NCBI GenBank assembly: GCA_000431135.1
Contig: HF987893.1
Location: 60,241 to 69,166 of the forward strand
DNA: 8,926 bases
Direction of reading: 5' to 3'
From: Clostridium sp. CAG:590
Lineage (GTDB): Bacteria; Bacillota; Clostridia; Lachnospirales; Lachnospiraceae
Part shown: positions 6,104-8,926 of the stretch, piece after piece
Layout: every line of letters begins with the position of its first letter
How positions within the stretch are numbered: position 1 is the stretch's first letter
Made by a program: the position numbers and the translations under genes
Notes under the pieces: model-generated
The model's database searches: none
What the model was told of the DNA's origin: nothing
The model's input: the letters and a program-made list of their open reading frames with translations, nothing else

Positions 6104-7163
6104 ATGCATCTACCTGAATTCGGAAATTCTTGCGGATTCCCTTTGTTACATAAACTTTTTGATCCGTCGTAACAAAAATAGCCTCCACATTCTGTTCCCG
6201 GGCATATTTCATTCCATTCTCTAAGCCCATCACAAAACAAGCAGTTGAAAGGGCATCAGACAAAAATCCATCCTTGCTGATTATGGACACAGACATCAGT
6301 CCGCTGTCTGCCGGATATCCGGTTGCCGGGTCAAAAATATGATGATACCGCTTTCCATCCTGTTCGAAATATTTCTCATAATCACCGGATGTCGATACGA
6401 TATAACCGCCTTCTATATCCAATACCGCAAAAGGACTTCCATTCTCGCCCCTCGGATCCTGAATTCCCACATGCCACTCTTTGTCGGTTCCCTTGCTGCC
6501 GTATACAACGATCGTTCCACCAATTGAGACAACAGCACCTGTCAGATCCGACTTTTCTAATATCCGGTATACCTTATCTCCTGCAATCCCCTTACCTGCT
6601 GCACCAAAATCAAGTGCCATATTGGCAGAGTGAAATACCACTCCACCCTCTTTCAATTCAATATCTTCCGGATTGCAATACTGCAATGTCTTCCTGATTG
6701 TTTTATCATCCGGCACAGTCTGGTTGCCATCCTCAATTCCCCACAAATCGGAAATCGGCCGGATGCACGGGGAAAATGCACCCTTACTGCTCTTATATAT
6801 CTCCATCTCTCTTGCCAGATCATTCAACACATCATCCGAAAGATAATAAAATCCATCAACCGCATACATGCGGTTGCATTTTGCAATCTCTGAATCATAG
6901 ACTCGAACCGAAACCTGCTTCTCAAATTGATCCAAACAATCATCAATCTGTCCGTTTACCGTCTCGAATTGTTCCGTATCTGCTCCAAACAACGTCTTTT
7001 TCACTGCTGTTCCCATTGCCTGACCTGCAAAAGTCTTAGAAGCGGCCGTCGTTCCGCTTCCTGACCGTTGCTGTATCATGCCGATATATACAATGCCGGC
7101 CAGACAAAGAAACAATAATATGATAAATAAAACTTTCTGATATCTTCTAAAAAATCTTCTCAT
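6087..7163 (-). CDS. apbE: ApbE-family FAD:protein FMN transferase, membrane anchored
   Basis: The enzyme splits FAD and attaches FMN to a threonine in partner flavoproteins, acting outside the cytoplasmic membrane. The 358 residue product has a basic N-terminus and one hydrophobic segment (about 11-29). C20 lies in it, but its context LFLC is a poor lipobox, so a membrane anchor or uncleaved signal is more likely than a lipoprotein. The ApbE fold shows FAGQAMGTAV (45-54), ALDFGAAGKGIAGD (183-196), VSIGGT (212-217), YHHIFDPATGYPA (273-285) and the metal-binding region SDALSTACFVMG (302-313). GGT replaces the more common GGN. The expected clients are RnfD T151 and RnfG T176. It starts 10 nt after fabZ with only a modest AGG ribosome site, and overlaps the NusG-II gene at its end. 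Linkage to fabZ implies shared transcription. Confidence 0.93.
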   Translation of the reverse strand: MRRFFRRYQKVLFIILLFLCLAGIVYIGMIQQRSGSGTTAASKTFAGQAMGTAVKKTLFGADTEQFETVNGQIDDCLDQFEKQVSVRVYDSEIAKCNRMYAVDGFYYLSDDVLNDLAREMEIYKSSKGAFSPCIRPISDLWGIEDGNQTVPDDKTIRKTLQYCNPEDIELKEGGVVFHSANMALDFGAAGKGIAGDKVYRILEKSDLTGAVVSIGGTIVVYGSKGTDKEWHVGIQDPRGENGSPFAVLDIEGGYIVSTSGDYEKYFEQDGKRYHHIFDPATGYPADSGLMSVSIISKDGFLSDALSTACFVMGLENGMKYAREQNVEAIFVTTDQKVYVTKGIRKNFRIQVDAYELEK

Positions 7164-7173
7164 TCACAACCTG

Positions 7174-7599
7174 CTATCCAATCATGAAAGAAATCTCCGC
7201 TTTGCATGCAAGCTTGCCATCTACCGTTGCTTTTACCGCACCGATTCCCAAAGGCCCTTTTGTCTTGATGATTTCACATTCTAAATCCAAACGGTCTCCC
7301 GGAACTACCTTTTGTTTGAATTTGGCCTGATTCACGCCCGCAAAATAAGCCGTTTTTCCTTTGTTCTCTTCCAGTGAAAGAACCGCAACTGCCCCTAACT
7401 GCGCCAGTGCTTCTAACTGCAATACACCCGGCATAACCGGTTCCTGAGGAAAATGTCCGGCAAAATAAGGCTCATTATACGATACATTCTTATAGCCTTT
7501 AATCGACTGTCCCGGTACCATCTCTGTCACCCGGTCGATCAACAAAAACGGTTGTCTATGCGGAATGATCTCCATGATCTGTTTAATGTCTAACTCCAT
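7174..7599 (-). CDS. fabZ: 3-hydroxyacyl-ACP dehydratase FabZ
   Basis: FabZ removes water from beta-hydroxyacyl-ACP to give trans-2-enoyl-ACP in cytoplasmic type II fatty-acid elongation. The 141 residue product has the normal length and hot-dog fold signatures. IPHRQPFLLIDRV is at about 12-24. The catalytic segment GHFPQEPVMPGVLQLEALAQ is at 48-67, with H49 and E63 as the catalytic pair. The ATG at 7599 has GGAGGG 7 nt upstream. It follows fabF after a 50 nt gap with no convincing terminator and precedes apbE by 10 nt. In many Firmicutes accB separates fabF and fabZ; here it does not. FabZ rather than FabA is chosen from the HFP-x5-PGVL-x2-E-A signature and the length. Confidence 0.95.
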   Translation of the reverse strand: MELDIKQIMEIIPHRQPFLLIDRVTEMVPGQSIKGYKNVSYNEPYFAGHFPQEPVMPGVLQLEALAQLGAVAVLSLEENKGKTAYFAGVNQAKFKQKVVPGDRLDLECEIIKTKGPLGIGAVKATVDGKLACKAEISFMIG

Positions 7600-7649
7600 A
7601 ATTGTACCCTCCGTTTCGCTATTTGTAAATATGTATTTCCTGACAACTC

Positions 7650-8891
7650 TTATTCTGTATATTTTTTAACAACCAGTGTTGCATTATGACCACCGAATCC
7701 AAGGGAATTACTCATACAAACATTAACTTCAGTTGATATTCCGGCATCCTTTACATAGTTAAGCGAGAACTCTTCCGGATCTTCTACTTCATGCAAACCA
7801 ACATTTTCATGAATATAATTATCTTCAATTGACTTCACACAGGTAATAAATTCAATTCCACCTGCTGCACCAAGCAAATGACCGATCATAGACTTGGTTG
7901 AACTGATATAGACGTCATTTTGCGCCTCACCCATTGCAATCTTAATTGCACGCGTCTCAAACAGATCATTGTGATGGGTAGAAGTACCATGAGCATTAAT
8001 ATAATCAACCTCTTCCGGTTTCACACCTGCATCCTTCATAGCAAAGATCATTGCATTGGCTGCACCCATTCCATCTTCTGCAGGAGAAGTGATATGATAA
8101 GCATCCGAAGTTGCACCATATCCAACTAATTCTGCCAGGATATGTGCTCCTCTTGCTTTGGCATGCTCTAACTCTTCTAAGACAACCACTCCGGCACCCT
8201 CGCCTAATACAAATCCGGCACGGTCTTTATCAAATGGAATGGATGCACGGGAACAATCCTCCGTTGTGTTCAATGCAGTAAGGGCAGCAAATCCACCGAT
8301 TCCAATCGGTGTCACGCAGGATTCCGTTCCTCCGGCGATCATAACATCTGCATCTCCATACTGAATCGTACGCATTGCTTCTCCAATATTATGGGTTCCT
8401 GTCGCACAGGCGGTTACTACATTGATGGATTTGCCTTTCAAACCAAAGTAGATAGACACATTACCGCTTGCCATATTAGAGATCATAGCTGGTACTAACA
8501 ATGGTTCGATCCGATTCGGACCTTTCTCTTCTAAACGCTTTACATTCCGCTCAACCGCCTGTAGACTGCCGGTTCCGGATCCGACTGCCGTACCGACACG
8601 GTATGGATCTTCCTTCTCCATATCAAGACCTGCCTGCTCGATGGCTTCTTTTGCAGCTACCACTGCATACTGGGAAAATAATTCCATACGTTTGGCTGTC
8701 TTTGGATCAATATAATCTTTCGCATTAAATCCCTTTACTTCTGCAGCAATCTTTGCTTTGAACTCAGAAGCATCAAACTTTGTGATCGGTGCAATACCAA
8801 CCTTGCTCTCCTTTACACCATTCCAGAATTCTTCTACATTTAATCCGATCGGGGTAATCGCACCCATTCCTGTTACTACAACTCGTCTCAT
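7650..8891 (-). CDS. fabF: Beta-ketoacyl-ACP synthase II FabF
   Basis: FabF condenses malonyl-ACP with acyl-ACP to lengthen the fatty-acid chain. The 413 residue product is full length for the family. It has the thiolase fold with the Cys-His-His triad: C162 in VVTACATGTHN, H301 in NAHGTSTHHND and H338 in KSMIGHLLGAAGG, with K333 just before. The gating segment SNSLGFGGHNA (394-404) is intact. The start at 8891 was chosen from AAGGAG 6 nt upstream and the usual MRRVVVTGMG beginning; an in-frame GTG seven codons earlier lies ahead of the ribosome site and overlaps the preceding gene end. It follows a probable fabG end by 13 nt, consistent with the common Firmicutes order fabG-fabF. No sign of frameshift or missing residues. 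Confidence 0.97.
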   Translation of the reverse strand: MRRVVVTGMGAITPIGLNVEEFWNGVKESKVGIAPITKFDASEFKAKIAAEVKGFNAKDYIDPKTAKRMELFSQYAVVAAKEAIEQAGLDMEKEDPYRVGTAVGSGTGSLQAVERNVKRLEEKGPNRIEPLLVPAMISNMASGNVSIYFGLKGKSINVVTACATGTHNIGEAMRTIQYGDADVMIAGGTESCVTPIGIGGFAALTALNTTEDCSRASIPFDKDRAGFVLGEGAGVVVLEELEHAKARGAHILAELVGYGATSDAYHITSPAEDGMGAANAMIFAMKDAGVKPEEVDYINAHGTSTHHNDLFETRAIKIAMGEAQNDVYISSTKSMIGHLLGAAGGIEFITCVKSIEDNYIHENVGLHEVEDPEEFSLNYVKDAGISTEVNVCMSNSLGFGGHNATLVVKKYTE

Positions 8892-8897
8892 ATCAAT

Positions 8898-8903
8898 CTC
8901 CTT
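8898..8903 (-). promoter_or_regulatory. Ribosome binding site of fabF
   Basis: AAGGAG on the minus strand, 6 nt before ATG at 8891. It excludes the longer frame that opens with GTG at 8912. Confidence 0.8.
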
Positions 8904-8904
8904 C

Positions 8905-8926
8905 TTATACACTCATTCCACCATCA
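8905..8926 (-). CDS. fabG: 3' end of a probable 3-oxoacyl-ACP reductase (FabG), partial
   Basis: Read on the minus strand, the edge of the window gives codons for D-G-G-M-S-V followed by TAA at 8907-8905. FabG proteins of Firmicutes typically end in VDGGM plus one or two residues, and fabG often precedes fabF, so this is most likely the fabG tail. Only six residues are visible, so the call depends on context. The stop lies 13 nt before the fabF ATG. Confidence 0.6.

Noticed and set aside
7090..7163. ApbE as a lipoprotein with C20 as the acylated cysteine
   Set aside because: The residues before C20 (LFL) do not fit a lipobox with small residues at -1, and the hydrophobic stretch continues past the Cys, which fits a membrane anchor better.
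7621..7649. Promoter between fabF and fabZ (TTGTCA as -35)
   Set aside because: No acceptable -10 box is found at 16-18 nt, and the short gap is consistent with cotranscription.
1..8926. CRISPR arrays, insertion sequences, tRNA or rRNA genes, phage genes
   Set aside because: No direct repeat arrays, transposase-like frames, cloverleaf sequences or rRNA-like stretches were seen; the window is almost fully occupied by core genes on one strand.

Overview
The window looks like chromosomal DNA from a low-to-moderate GC anaerobic Clostridia member, most likely Lachnospiraceae. This rests on a clostridial-order rnfCDGEAB cluster, a C-terminally extended ferredoxin-rich RnfB, fatty-acid synthesis genes of Firmicutes type, strong AGGAGG ribosome sites and AT-leaning codon use. 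The family assignment is an inference from memory; no database search was run. Every supported gene lies on the minus strand, so transcription runs from high to low coordinates, and coding density is very high.

Right end (about 7174-8926): the last six codons of a probable fabG, then fabF (beta-ketoacyl-ACP synthase II) and fabZ (beta-hydroxyacyl-ACP dehydratase). These belong to the elongation cycle of type II fatty-acid synthesis. No accB lies between fabF and fabZ.

Middle (5219-7163): only 10 nt after fabZ comes an ApbE-family FMN transferase with an N-terminal membrane anchor. It is followed, with overlap or a 12 nt gap, by a small membrane-anchored NusG domain II protein and a Gx transporter family (Hpre_diP_synt_I) membrane protein. 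This trio sits directly before the Rnf genes.

Gap 5108-5218 is the only sizeable intergenic stretch (111 nt). It holds a perfect TATAAT -10 box with an AT-rich upstream region, and an imperfect 17 bp palindrome over the expected transcription start. This is the best candidate for a promoter/operator that lets rnf be expressed separately from the fab genes.

Left part (81-5107): rnfC, rnfD, rnfG, rnfE, rnfA and rnfB, complete and intact. They encode the membrane complex that couples ferredoxin oxidation by NAD+ to ion transport. RnfD and RnfG each carry the D-x-x-[ST]-x-A-T type threonine site for covalent FMN, which is the product of ApbE activity, so the apbE gene matches its two likely substrates in the same cluster. 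Forty-four nucleotides after rnfB another reading frame starts with a good ribosome site and runs off the left edge. No terminator is visible anywhere, so the transcription unit probably continues beyond the window.

Most of the window is recognisable core metabolism. The points worth a second look are the physical coupling of fab genes to the flavinylation/Rnf module, the little-understood NusG-II plus Gx pair, a four-cysteine tail on RnfE, an internal duplication in RnfB, and the palindrome at the rnf promoter.
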